This document shows, in pieces, positions 34,542-46,001 of a DNA stretch of 64,000 nt (within the stretch, counting starts at the first letter, position 1; each line of letters starts with the position of its first letter). The stretch is from Bisporella sp. PMI_857 (taxonomy: Eukaryota; Ascomycota; Leotiomycetes; Helotiales; Helotiaceae): NCBI GenBank assembly GCA_021307315.1, contig JAJSPD010000017.1, positions 1 through 64,000 on the forward strand. Direction: 5' to 3'. Made by a program: the position numbers and the translations under genes. Below the pieces are notes generated by a model. That model saw only the letters and a program-made list of their open reading frames with translations. It was not told where the DNA came from and did not search any database.

Positions 34542-36949
34542 ATGTTAAGTACCTTGGCAGAATGGATTTTATCGGTGAGTTAGATATTCCCATATGACAA
34601 GATTGTGATTGAGCCTCCTTAGGGAAGAATCTATCCCGAGATGGTCGGAATTCGACCTCGAGTTCACAGAGCTTTCGTGATGGGCGAACCCCTGGGTAAG
34701 TAACTATATGGCTTCTGATTATTTTACAGTCGAGGTTACTAAAGGGGTGGAGGCCAAACGACGTTTTTATTGCTGTCATGGGTGTTACAGGCTCAGGGAA
34801 GAGCTCTTTTATCTCACTCTGTTCAAGCAAGCCGGTCAAAATCGGCCATACTTTGGAGGCTTGTAAGTAAAACTTCCTGATCTAGTCAGCCTATTGGGAG
34901 GCTAATATCAGAAAGGCACATCAACCGTCGGTGTTTACGCATACGATATGTTGCCTGACCGCACTGTTTATCTCATCGATACACCAGGATTTGACGATAC
35001 GAATAGAAGCGACACTGAAGTTCTGAGTGAAATTGCATCGTGGCTAGTAGGCTCGTACAAGGGTAAAATTCTACTCCACGGCATAATATATCTCCATCGC
35101 ATCACCGATATCCGCATGCAAGGTTCCGCTCAGAAGAACTTGCTTATGTTTAGGAAGCTATGCGGGCCGGAGGCACTTAAGATAGTGGTCCTTGCCACAA
35201 CGATGTGGGATAAGGTCTCCAACGAAGATGGGATGAAACGCGAGAAAGAATTGAAAGATACACCCGAGTTTTGGGGTTGGATGATTGGAAAGGGTAGCTC
35301 TTGTCATCGACATGACAACACAAAAGCTTCCGCTATGGATATTGTCCATAAATTGGCAAAAATCAACGCCCCAAGAGCCACCGATCTGCAGAGACAGATA
35401 GTGGACGAACGACGTAGGCTAGATCAGACAGGAGCTGGCCAGGAAGTGCAGAGTGAAACACTCAAAAAGAGAGAGAGATTGGCTCAGAAATATAGAGAGA
35501 ATGAGCAACAGATGAGAGATGCCATACAGGAACATGACCGTGAGGCTGAGGAAATTCTGCGCAAGGAACGAGATAAATATACGCGCATGATCAAGAAAGC
35601 AGAGAACGACACTGGAGCTCTTCGTTCAACCATGGAGAACCTCCTTGCAAAGCATGACAAGAGGGTTGCTCAAATGGAGGAGCAGATGAAGGCACAGCAA
35701 AATGCTCATAACGAAGAGCTAAGGCGGATTAAAGACAGGCAACGGCAGCTCGAACAAGAAAAGGAGAAGCTAGAGAAAGAACGAGAGCGAGATAGACAAG
35801 CTCAACAGGAGCAAGAAAGGCAAGCTCAACAGGAGCAAGAGAGGCAAGCTCAACAGGAGCAAGAGAGGCAAGCTAAGCGGGACAAACGAATTGCTCGGAT
35901 GGAGGAACAAATGCGAGCACAGCAAGAGGCTAATAATGAAGAACTAAGACAAATCAAAGATGTACAGCGGCGCCTTGAGCAGGAAAACCAGAAGCTAGAG
36001 AGAGGGAAGGCGCAAGAAAGGCAAGTGTCGCAATATCGAGATGAACAAGCTCAAAAAGGGGTGTCATGGAGCACCGCTGGCTTTCCGCCTTACTCAGTGT
36101 CAATGATGGGTTCCAGTTACTATTGTAACAGTCCCTTCCAATGGTGCAGGTAAGTTGATCAGCCATTAAAATTTTGGGATACCGTTTGAGGAAGTGCTAA
36201 CCAATGTATGAAAGCAATCTGGGTTCTCATCCCAAACAACGAGAGGGCTCAGGAGTATTGAAAGGAGTCAGTATCGGAGATGTTTGGAACGGAGAAACTC
36301 AATGGGTTGCTCATTTCTCAAACAATAATTGGCGTAAGAATGCCTTGGACATACTGGAAAACTGAGGTGAGAGCTAACTGCGGTGATAGAACATAGCAAG
36401 GATCTCGTACAAAGTTACTCGCACCTCGCCGCAAGTATTGATGCCTATGGACTTGGCAACCTTGAAATATGCGTTCTGGGGCCAAGTCCAATATACTACG
36501 CGCGGTGGTTAAACGGCCACTGGAGGTCCTGGACGTCCGATGATGCGAATATCGCTTTCAATCAATGTAGCAGTACTGGATCCGGCCCTAAAGTTTGGTC
36601 CGTTGCTTTCGGATACGGAAACTCTTACGTACTTTCCTATGGATATAGTTCTGACTTGAAAAACCTGTGCAATATGTACGATCTCAAAGGCCACTATCCA
36701 CAGCTCGCCCAATTTCTCGTGAGCAATCCAATGATAGCGATACTCGTGAGTTTTTCCTTAGTATCTAAAGTATGGGATTTAATGATATGACAGGCTGTCA
36801 CACTCAATCCGACAAATACGACTGACTTCGTTGTGGTTTACCAACACTGCCATGGAGATAACACGGTTGGAGGTCTTTGGTACTGTTCAGATCCAAGCAT
36901 GCTCCAAACTATAAACGATTGGTGGAATAACGGTGCCGCAGAGCTGTAA
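34542..36949 (+). CDS. AIG1-like GTPase 4 fused to a Trp-rich C-terminal domain
   Basis: Six exons (34542-34574, 34730-34862, 34916-36149, 36215-36333, 36390-36745, 36794-36949) keep frame and give about 676 aa. The G1 motif GVTGSGKSS is at about 29-37, G3 DTPGFDD at 77-83 and G4 TTMWD. After RRLDQTGAGQEVQSE comes a coiled coil to about residue 440 with four octads of the QAQQEQER type. The last ~210 residues, spread over the four final exons, are Trp/Tyr/Gly-rich (VWNGETQWVAHFSNNNW, GPSPIYYARW, GHWRSWTSDD, WSVAFGYGNSYVLSYGY, DLKGHYPQLAQFL). They look like blades of a beta-propeller or lectin-like sensor domain I cannot name. The first exon is uncertain: a second model starting MDFIG at 34562 with an extra exon is possible. 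Confidence 0.85.
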
Positions 36950-37572
36950 CTCGAGGCTAGAGAAGATGCTGAGTTAATCTGGTCCATACTACAGTATAAT
37001 ATAATCTTACTTCTTTAAGCGTGGTACACATTTATATCAAGAATATTACATTGTGGAGTGTACAGTACAAAGGTTTTAAGGATCGATATACCGTGTTAAT
37101 ACTATTATTTAGACTAGAGCATTTCATTTTCATCTCCCAAAAGTAAGATGACTCTCTGGAGAAGTAGAAGTACCAATACCAAAAATGTCATTCTCGCCAA
37201 CAAGGGAACGCCATTTAGAAAAGGCACGTCGTTCTGGCAGGAATTCTGATCAACAAGCAGCACAGATCTTTTTCGAAGACTACTATTTGGCAATATCACG
37301 CGCCGCCTAGTACTAGGCTTCTACTTGGTCGCACTTCACATCGAGGGTAGTTTGCAGCTCAAAAATGGCGGGTTCCACCATACTATGGTCGGAATACTTA
37401 CGCGTGCCTGAGATTTCTGTAGTCCAAGGTGCAGACAAGCATGGTTCAAAGCTGTAGACAAGCCTATTGGAAACCTTTTCTTTTGCTATGGATCTTGTTT
37501 CTCCACTATTATAGATATCATATCGCGCGAGGCTCCCACCGAGGCTAGAGAATTCCAACGTTTCATGTACAT
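36950..37572. other. Intergenic
   Basis: It holds the 3' UTR of GTPase 4. A minus-strand frame ending at 37313 continues into the foldback element and has no recognisable domain. Confidence 0.4.
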
Positions 37573-38184
37573 ATGGCATGACATAACGACCAACGTGCAA
37601 CAACGCAAAATAAGGTAATAAAATATAATAATTGATCAAATTGCAAATCGCAAATCGAAATCATTCAATTAATAACTTAGTGCTTTTGACTTTCCTGGCC
37701 CTCGACGTTCTTGGCGCCTTCGACTTTCTTGGCTCTCGACGTTCCTGGCGCTTTCGACTTTTCTGGCTCTCGACGTTCCTGGTGCTTTCGATTTTTCTGG
37801 CGCTGTCGATTTTTTAAAGCTAGTTTTGTTTGCATTTAAAAAAAAACAAAAAAAGCGAAAAAATTTGCTACGCAAGGGACTGTCTTGGCATATTTGCTTT
37901 TTTTTAAAGTATTTACAAGTATTTGTGTTTGTATTTTCCTTTCATTTTTACAATAAAAAACGAATACAGCTATATTTTAAAAGTCGAGGGCGCCAGGAAC
38001 GTCGAGGGCCAGGAAAGTCGAAAGCGTCAGGAATGTCGATAGCCAAAAAAGTCGAGGGCCAGGAAAGTCAAAAGCATTAAGTTATTAATTGAATGATTTC
38101 GATTTGCGATTTGCAATTTGATCAATTATTATATTTTATTACCTTGTTTTGCGTTGTTGCACGTTGGTCGTTATGTCATGCCAT
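37573..38184. mobile_element. Foldback element with long inverted arms and subterminal tandem repeats
   Basis: The outer ~125 bp at each end are nearly perfect inverted copies (TGGCATGACATAACGACC..., containing AATTGATCAAATTGC and AATCATTCAATTAATAACTTA). Inside each arm lie tandem copies of a ~25-bp unit built from TCGACGTTCCTGGCGCTT or its reverse, four to six per arm, around an A/T-rich centre. A TA flanks each end within a longer palindrome, so the exact borders may shift by a few bases. Mirror-image small ORFs inside are by-products of the symmetry. There is no transposase. Confidence 0.85.
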
Positions 38185-40706
38185 ATACAGTAAAATAAGG
38201 CATTATCGAAGAATATATATCTTGAGATGCAATATTTGAACATCAGACTATTGGCTTGCATAATTTATAGCAAGAATGTAGCTCTAGAGTCTTTTCCCTT
38301 CGTGTAGTCGGCAAAAGCTCAGAAGGCCTTAAGAAATAGCTAAATGAGTACCTGAAAAGGACTCTCAAACTTGAGAGTGACGTGCTATATGCTTCCAGGG
38401 GTGTTCTAGCCTCTTTTGAACAGATGTTTCCATCCAGAATGCGAAACTTCTGTGGAATTCCAACTGAATTGTTTAAGAATGAATCAGTATTTGGCCTATC
38501 ATGGCGGCCCATAAATTCCTATGAAGAAGGCCAAGAGCCGAACGGCGACAGGAGTTCCCAAACTGGCTATGAATGGGATGGAAGATATCAGGGATCACCT
38601 TCCACAACTTTGTCTCCTCCCTGCGCATAGCTACCGTCGGCGTTAGCGCGGAATATCCCGATGGGTTTATGCTACCATGGGTGAAAACTAGAATATTATC
38701 CTTGCTCTAAATGGGTCGTGGTCTTCTCTCCCTCCTTTTACACATATATTTTCCAACAACTGATGTGTAAAAATCTCCAGACGAAACATATTAGGAAATG
38801 ATGAATGCAGGATTGGTGAGCAGATTACGACACAGTTTTACTCCATGAACTTTCGAAAGACGCAGTGCAGCTTACGCTAGGTGCTTACCAGACGAAGGAG
38901 CACAGCGGTGGCTTCCTTCAGTCCACCTTGCTTATTTTACCTCAGCCGGATCTAAATATACTTACCCTGCTGCTATCAGCCAGAAGTTTCCCTTCATACT
39001 TCGAGCGCATAATTGGAACCTATTTCGACAAGGAAATCTTAGAATCGAAAGTGAAGTTACTTTACCTGACGCTTTGAAAGCCTAACAAGATGGGAGGTTT
39101 AAATAGGATAAGTTTGAAGCATCCTATAGCTCTAACAAAGAGGATTTTCTAGCGATACTTTAATAATACTATTTTATTGTGTTAAACTTGAGTTGGTATG
39201 CTGTAAAGCGTGAAGTGATGCCCGGGACCATCGTTAAGGGTTATGGATAGTTGATTGATTTATATGATCTTAAACAGCAAGTTTAACATTCCTCTCGATA
39301 AAACATCATCTGTTCTCCCCGAATCTCAACTTTAAACTCAAGAACCTTGGGCGGTGGATAAGGCGACCTCATATTAATCGTCATGTAAAGAAACTGGCTG
39401 TAGTCAACCTCGAATAACGGCTTACTGCTAGCAAGGACCATGGACAGTCTCAGGAGCGCGAACAATTTGTCTTTTACAGCTGTTGCTTTGCTGTCTTGAG
39501 TTGCTGACATGAACGAGAAGAGTCACTCTCGAGAGTTTAAGAATGATGTCACAATGAATACAAATATGACTACGTATTATCACATGAACTTGATAGATTA
39601 TGGATAAATCTACTGGCAAGTTGAAAGCACTGAAGGAAGGGATACAAAGAATCTAGTTACTTAATTATACCTTTCCTGGTTACGGGGCCGGTGTCTGAAA
39701 GCGTCCAGTTACTACTGTAATGGCCGTTTTCAGACATTTCTTCTACAAACCTAGATGGTACTATTAGGTCACCCATCTAAAGCCTCCCCATAGAACTAGT
39801 CTTGGATCATTAGACCTAACCCTTCCAACAAACAGTCGAGAGTTAATATTTTGATATCGCCGAGGTCGAGACCTGATTTCGGGCACTTGAACCGAGTCAT
39901 GCCAGCGTGAGTAAATGTGGTGCATATCACGCAGCCAGTGTGCAATTAGCGGATCTAACCGTCGGGGTCAACATCTTGTCTTATTACGACCTTTCCACGC
40001 ATACAGAAGTAGGACCGAGTTGTCGAGTTCACGATCGACAACGCCCTTCCCAGGTTCGAAATACCGCTGACTGGGGCTTGAGCCAAGAATCCTTGTCCAC
40101 CGTAATTCTAGATCCTGAAATTCATAAAAAAAAAGGACATAACTAACTCTCCCGTCGAATACTCAGGAGGTGACAAAAGTCATTATTACGTACCTGCTCG
40201 CATTCTCACATAGCTTTAGATATCATGCCTGGTGATTCCCCGGTCCAGACCTCCGCACAACCGGGGGACATATCTACCGTAGGCGGCAGTAGAGATGTAA
40301 CCATGGATAAACGCTATGATTGAGATTAAGGCTCTAGCCACAAATGATTGCTGTGGCATCATTGTAATATTATGTATTGTCCGATTTCACATTTCGGTTA
40401 GATCACAAATACTTCGTATTCGTACTGGAGAACCCGCAGTGATTTGCAAAGGTTAGAAGCTAGTTATGGTAGGAGTGGTGCCATTGAGAGCCAGGCAAAA
40501 CATGCTGGCCTTTCACATATGCGAGGCCGTGCCGGAAAATTGAGACCTGTGCGGAAAGATGTAATTTAATGAGTGACCTTGGCAAAAAGATAGCAAGCTT
40601 ATGTAACAACGAACGAAGACTTTGTCGAGATCCGTGACCCTGCTTGCCATAAAATAAACAACAGTCTTGTCCCCCAAATACTTCGCTTAGCTAATTCTTA
40701 TCCTAC
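38185..40706. other. Gene-poor region
   Basis: Two frames deserve mention. A plus-strand piece ending at 38630 contains MRNFCGIPTELFKNES. A 75-aa minus-strand ATG frame at 39510-39283 (MSATQDSKATAVKDKLFALL at its start) has balanced composition but no known domain. Neither can be called a gene with confidence. No element ends were recognised. Confidence 0.35.
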
Positions 40707-41139
40707 TCATCTCGGGCACCAGGTAGGCCAACTGCTACTATCACAATGCGCCGTATACCCATAGAAGCAGCAACCTCCGGAAGAGTTGCACTCAAAAGAA
40801 TTTTCCCCCCACAGGGCGGCACTACCTTTGGAAGTGACCTGGTTACAGTATCCGCAGTACTGCCCCTGCACAGAGCCTACTTTGCACTTGCAGCCGTTTT
40901 TCGTACAAGCTCGCTTCTCGAGGTGGCCTTCCTCGACGAGAAGTCCCCGGCGGCTTTCTGCGGACTTGCCAGCATCCGCATCATTCTTGAGTTTGAATTC
41001 GAACGAAGGGGCTGGATGTTTCTTAGCAAGATATGGCTAGAGATGGATTCTTGGGGCTGCACTTACAGATGTCAACAACGCCGGCAGATACAGCAGTGAA
41101 GAGGGGAATGGCGAAGAGGGTGAGCTTGATGAGCTGCAT
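40707..41139 (-). CDS. Small secreted cysteine-rich protein with Kex2 site
   Basis: Two exons (41139-41067 and 41011-40707; 55-nt intron) encode 125 aa, invisible without splicing because the first exon runs into a stop. Residues 1-19 are a signal peptide (MQLIKLTLFAIPLFTAVSA). A short pro-region ends in LEKR at about 55-58, a Kex2-type site. The remaining 67 residues contain ten cysteines (GCKCK, YCGYC, GGCCFYGY). This is the architecture of processed apoplastic effectors or antimicrobial proteins. Acceptor choice is forced: the nearer AG would create a stop. The family of CKC-G-x-YCGxC proteins seems widespread in fungi, but I cannot give it a function. Confidence 0.82.
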
Positions 41140-44100
41140 TGTTAATGGAAGATTTTATATGAATGTTGGAAGTGTTTGTTTTTGGATGAAGAACTGGTTT
41201 TCGATTTTGATACTAGAGGTTCTCAGCACTTATTTATATTTGGCTGCTTAGTGAAAATGGAAGATACCGTCAAGAGGCAGCTACAATACCAGCGCATCCC
41301 GCTGTTGATATCTTTTTCTCTAAGCTGATTTGTACATAATACATTGTGGAGTGTGACTTTAGGCCCTTTTATTTCTTCGTTACGTAAATCCACGCACCGA
41401 TTGCAACCTCAGTATACATTTCGTTCTGAGAATGCGACGGAGACATTGCTTAAGTTCAATAGTATTAAGTACAGTAGTCATCAAGGCCAGCGCCTGAAGC
41501 AATATACTTTTGCATTGGCTAGCATGCTACATTTACGTTTACTAACACACTCTAAATGTATGACTTTGCAGGGTGACTATAGTGTCTTGCATAGCTTGAA
41601 TTATGCTCTGGCGTAATCACGAGAAATGTTAGACCGACTAGACAGAAAGACCGCAGAAAGAAACTCACGGTAAGATACATAAGATATAGTAAAAAGAAAT
41701 ACGATATAACACCGATTTGATAGGGTACTTCAGTATCCCCGCCTTGAAAAGTCGTTCAAAAGTACCCACCATTCTTTAGGACTACAGTGCAACTTGAGAA
41801 GTGGATGGCCCATTTAGTAATCTAATACTTCGATCATCTGTCAGGGATAGAAGGGGTAATTACACCCTCAGGAACTTACCTTCGTTAGCAAGCTTGCGGA
41901 TTCCAGCACCTTTTTAGCTAGACACATGAACATCAGGTCGCTCCATTGTTCCGTTCAGCAAGCGAATTATGGTGGCAGATATGAATAACTCCAGCTGCGA
42001 TGAACACTGGTTATGAAGCTGGCTATCGGCAGGTACTCTTATTACCGCTAGCTCGCGAGTTGCTAGTACTTGGTCAACTGTATGTTGAGTTTATTTCTTT
42101 GACAGTGAAAGCAAAGCAGATCAGATATGAGCATCTTACTACTATTTCGCTTGGTTGTGCTTAATTGTGGTAAGTAAGACCTTTATAGTGTTGGTGCTTG
42201 CCGCTCCACGGTCATTTCTTGGGTGCTTTTTACCATTACTGCTATACTAGATGTCGTTGATCCGTCCACTCTGTTATTCTCCCATGTTAAGATGGGTTGC
42301 TTGTCTACACAGGCAACTAGTAAAATGCATGGGCCAACGTTCCCCATCACAGCCCGTATCTCCTTTGTTGATAGTATATGACTCTTCTATTGCCTGCGTC
42401 TCTACATTCGCTTTGTAAGCTGCCGGGTGCTTTTTCTTTGCTCTACTGATCCTGGTCCAATTTGGTAGTGTAGGGTTTGCTGTCATAAAATGAGTCCTTT
42501 TGGTATGCTTGCAGCTTTTGCATAACACGAGCACGTGAGCTCCATAGTAACAAGCTTTTTGGAGCATCAGGGCGTTAAAGATGTTTAACAAGGATCACGT
42601 TACAAGGACCACGTTACTGGGGACATTTAGGTGCCGGATCTACTGATATAGAAATATGTATAACCGCCAGACTTGCTGTAGATTAGAAACAATCTAGATG
42701 CTTTTGGTAGCGAGCACCTGACCTATTTGAACGTGACTTTCGGGGTGAACGAGTCGCACTGCAATCACAAATGAGATGCCACCTAATACGCACCTTAGCC
42801 GCCTGTCGCTGTGCCAGATCGCTGGCGAAGTCATCGAAGATGCCGAACCTGGCATCTTTCCCGCGTTAGTACACAGGGCGGAAAGCGGGGATGCGGAGGG
42901 GAAGGCATAGTTCTACGGCAAAATTGAATTAGTTAGACTCTAAATCGCCACTGGTGTTCGTCGCCTGCTCCACAATCATTGTGGTAAAAAAAAGGACGCT
43001 TGATCGAAGGTCAAGGTCTTGCGGTGTCGCTTTCTTGATTAGGCAAGTCATCAAGGGTTTTGGGAGACCGCTTTCCGATTCAAGGGCAGTTCGGAAAATC
43101 TTCAATAGACAACAGAATTGTAGCATTTTTGAATTATAAGTTAATGAATCGAGATATAAAATTTAGCTAGAACAGAAGCAATCAAAGATCAGCCCCTATT
43201 CCTCAATACACTAACTTGATTAGAGGTTTTTCGGAATAGATGTCCGTAATAATCGAAACTTCCTTTGTATTAAAAACATTAAAGATGTCTTCCAAAACTC
43301 CCTTAAGATGTCAGTCGGAAGGCGGCAGAAGCATTCAAGAACTGCAGCTACGATCTAGGCAAGGAATCAGAGTGGCCGACAACGATACCTACCGTCCCTT
43401 CAAGCCTCCCCCTCATGCAAATGTCCCGCAGATATTCCTCTCTGAGAATGGGGTTTGAGCGAGTTTTAATATTCGAATTCTCTTCAACGATAACGATCTG
43501 CAGAATGATATTCTGTCAAGCCATCGACCAGTTTCTCCGCTACAGACATAACAGCCTATGCCTAATGAAAAGACGAAGTGCTATGCAGATTTGCCATATC
43601 CGAATACAAGAACAGAGGCCAATCCTGAGCAGTGCGAAGACGATGCGGAGATATCTTAACGACTCAACGAAATGGACAAAGCTGCTGGCATATTGACGAG
43701 CCTTCTGTTTTATACAACAAAGGAAGCACCTTTTCACTAGAAGCATATTATGGTGTACCCCAGGTCGGCGTAATCCGAACTTTGTTGGCGTGGTCTGCTG
43801 CTAACCCGTTGGTCCCTTGCCAAGACCCTCGAATGGAATGAATGGCATACCGCCAGGCTCGCCATAATCAGGTTTTCCCACGCCCAGTTGTCTGCCTTAA
43901 ATTAATAAAGCTCTTCAACATTGCAGTCTTTCAATCCTTCAATACTTTTCGTGAACTTGATCGGTAGGGTCCTGCAATATGTGAGAATTGATCTTTCTTG
44001 ACAACCCGCCACAAGTAAGTTGATTATTGATGGTTTTGTCGCTCTGTAACAAGAACCTTGGTCCGAAGCGTACATGTACTTTGAAAAACGTGGCGGCATG

Positions 44101-45709
44101 GGAGTGCGTCAGGTGTCTTGAAAGAGCGAACAGTAGAGTACGTAGAGAGGAGTGGGACAAAATCATGTGGACCGTTTATACTGGTTCGTGTCTATTCCTG
44201 GGAGCAACAACGTGATGACTGTATCCAACTTGCAACCAACTAGAAATGTCTGCGCATATCCTCTACTATTCACTCAAATGTCGGAGGCGAGTCACCTGGT
44301 TGCAAGTGGTGGCTGTAAAACGTAAATAACTTTACTGCAACTATCCCAATTGATTCTAGACTGTGAGACTCTAGGTACGGTCCCTAGCTTTTCTGGCATA
44401 TCCTTTCCGTAGCGAAGCAGCCCCTCAAACTCGACTTAATAGCTATGCTATTCAGGACTGTTGCGCTTGGTCCCCCGCTTTCTTTAGGTTACCACAAGCC
44501 AACGAGCGTGTCAGCATTACCTAATCCAGCGATTGAACTTTTAAGTAAAGGTTGTTAAATCATAGAAATGGCACTAAAAGTCTGAGGTAATAGCGGCTGG
44601 AGTGAGCAAATATATCGGAGGCTACGGCGGCAAACTACCCTTTACTGGGCTTTATGGATCGGCTCCAGTTATGCGACTTGTAAATATATGATTAACGGTC
44701 GGCTAATGGCAGACAAAACCGTAGCCGAAAAAGTAACAATAATCAAATATTTGCTTTTGGAAGAATTACTTAGCATATGACTATCTTGATTATCCATCGT
44801 GAAACTCTATTCCCAGACCGTCCTTTCCCAGGCACTCTAATAGAGAAACTACAACATCGGACAAGAAACAATATTGACTTAACCTATATGGGCCCGCTTT
44901 CCCGGTTGTTGGCAATACGAATAATCTGTGCGTTAAGACGATTTGTCCATTGCATCTTTCCCGCATTCAATTCTCGTCACATGTTAGCTAGTGATTGAAT
45001 CAAACCAGGTATATTTCAGTCCTTTCCCATTTTATGCCAATTCTCGTGTCACACCACAACCTCATTGGCAGTTTCTTCCCGATAACTTGGTTTTCCTTCA
45101 AGTTCACATGCATTCCTATTTAATAAGAACATGGCGTAAGTGTTGGATAAACTAGTCATAGTCCCGGGGCGTAAGTAGCACCCTCCAGCTGCCTACGCAA
45201 TAAAACTGTACGGCAAAAGCTGTGGTAGGTTAATGGTAGCGCCGTCTCCGTTTCGCATAGGGACACTATTTCAACAACTATTCAGCCATATATGACTCAT
45301 TGGTAGTGTTTTCGGCCTGTTAATGTGCGAGATGGTGTTATGATCAGCGTTTGCTCCTCTAGACTAAGATTTTAGCTGAAATCATTAGCGGAAAAGCAAT
45401 CCCAACCGAAAAAGAGGCGCATCCGAATTTGGATTTGTAAATCCAGCTCGGGTTGCAAAGTATTTCTGGTCTGCCTCACCTTGGATGACGGGCCATGGTG
45501 ATAGGCTTCCTGGCTTGTGAAGTCAATACAAAGAAAAGCGCCTCCATGTCAGACCAACATCTTACAAACAGTTTTACGGAGCTCAAGAAAGTATAAGATG
45601 TGGCTAAGGATTCATTTGAGAAGGACACCACACACAAGTCCTTCTATTGTTCTCAAAGTCCTCCATAACGAATATACATTGAAGCTATTCACTTGTTGAG
45701 ACTTCAGAT
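41140..45709. other. 4.6-kb gene-poor region with decayed fragments
   Basis: A minus-strand frame at 42591-42274 contains CKSCKHTKRTHFMTANPTLP and HPAAYKANVETQA, vaguely like the zinc-knuckle region of a retroelement ORF. From 43240 to about 43910 a plus-strand series of open pieces (MSSKTPLRCQSEGGRSIQEL, RILFNDNDLQNDILSSHRPV, RLNEMDKAAGILTSLLFYTT) is broken by stops and one frame change, as in a pseudogene of unknown family. No tRNA or rRNA gene is seen. Confidence 0.35.
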
Positions 45710-46001
45710 ATGCAGTACTACAAAGCTCTTATACTTTCCATGGCCCTTAGCTTTATGGCTGCAGCACTGCCAGCTCATTCACCAACAAGTAAGCAAGTGA
45801 CAAAAGCCGCTCTTGCTGATATCCCAACTTAACCCTTGGTATCTGGAACTGATCGATTCACTAGTCTCTACTCTCGTCGATACTGACGGCCGCGGGGGGT
45901 ACAATAAGCGTGAAGAGACGCAGGGCCGCGGCGGATACAACAAGCGTGGAGAGGCAAATTCAGCGGTGGAGCTCAGAAATGATAAGGCTTTTGAAGAATA
46001 A
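45710..46001 (+). CDS. Kex2-processed repeat peptide precursor (KEP/RiPP-like)
   Basis: Two exons (45710-45788 and 45865-46001; 76-nt intron with GTAAGC donor and CACTAG acceptor) encode 71 aa. Residues 1-20 are a signal peptide (MQYYKALILSMALSFMAAAL). Residues 35-42 and 47-54 are identical copies of GRGGYNKR separated by EETQ; each ends in KR, a Kex2 cleavage site. The two copies differ at three nucleotides, all synonymous, which argues for selection on the peptide. Such precursors yield pheromone-like peptides or substrates of cyclisation in dikaritin-type RiPP pathways, where a core Tyr is typical. No DUF3328/UstY-like enzyme gene was seen in the surrounding 10 kb, so the product may be a plain secreted peptide. 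The tail after the second KR is GEANSAVELRNDKAFEE. Confidence 0.82.

Noticed and set aside
37632..38080. Small ORFs with repeated basic residues on both strands
   Set aside because: They mirror each other because they lie in the arms of a foldback element.
45190..45300. tRNA-like stretch with TGGTAGGTTAATGGTAGCG
   Set aside because: No B-box GGTTCRANNCC or cloverleaf pairing could be found.
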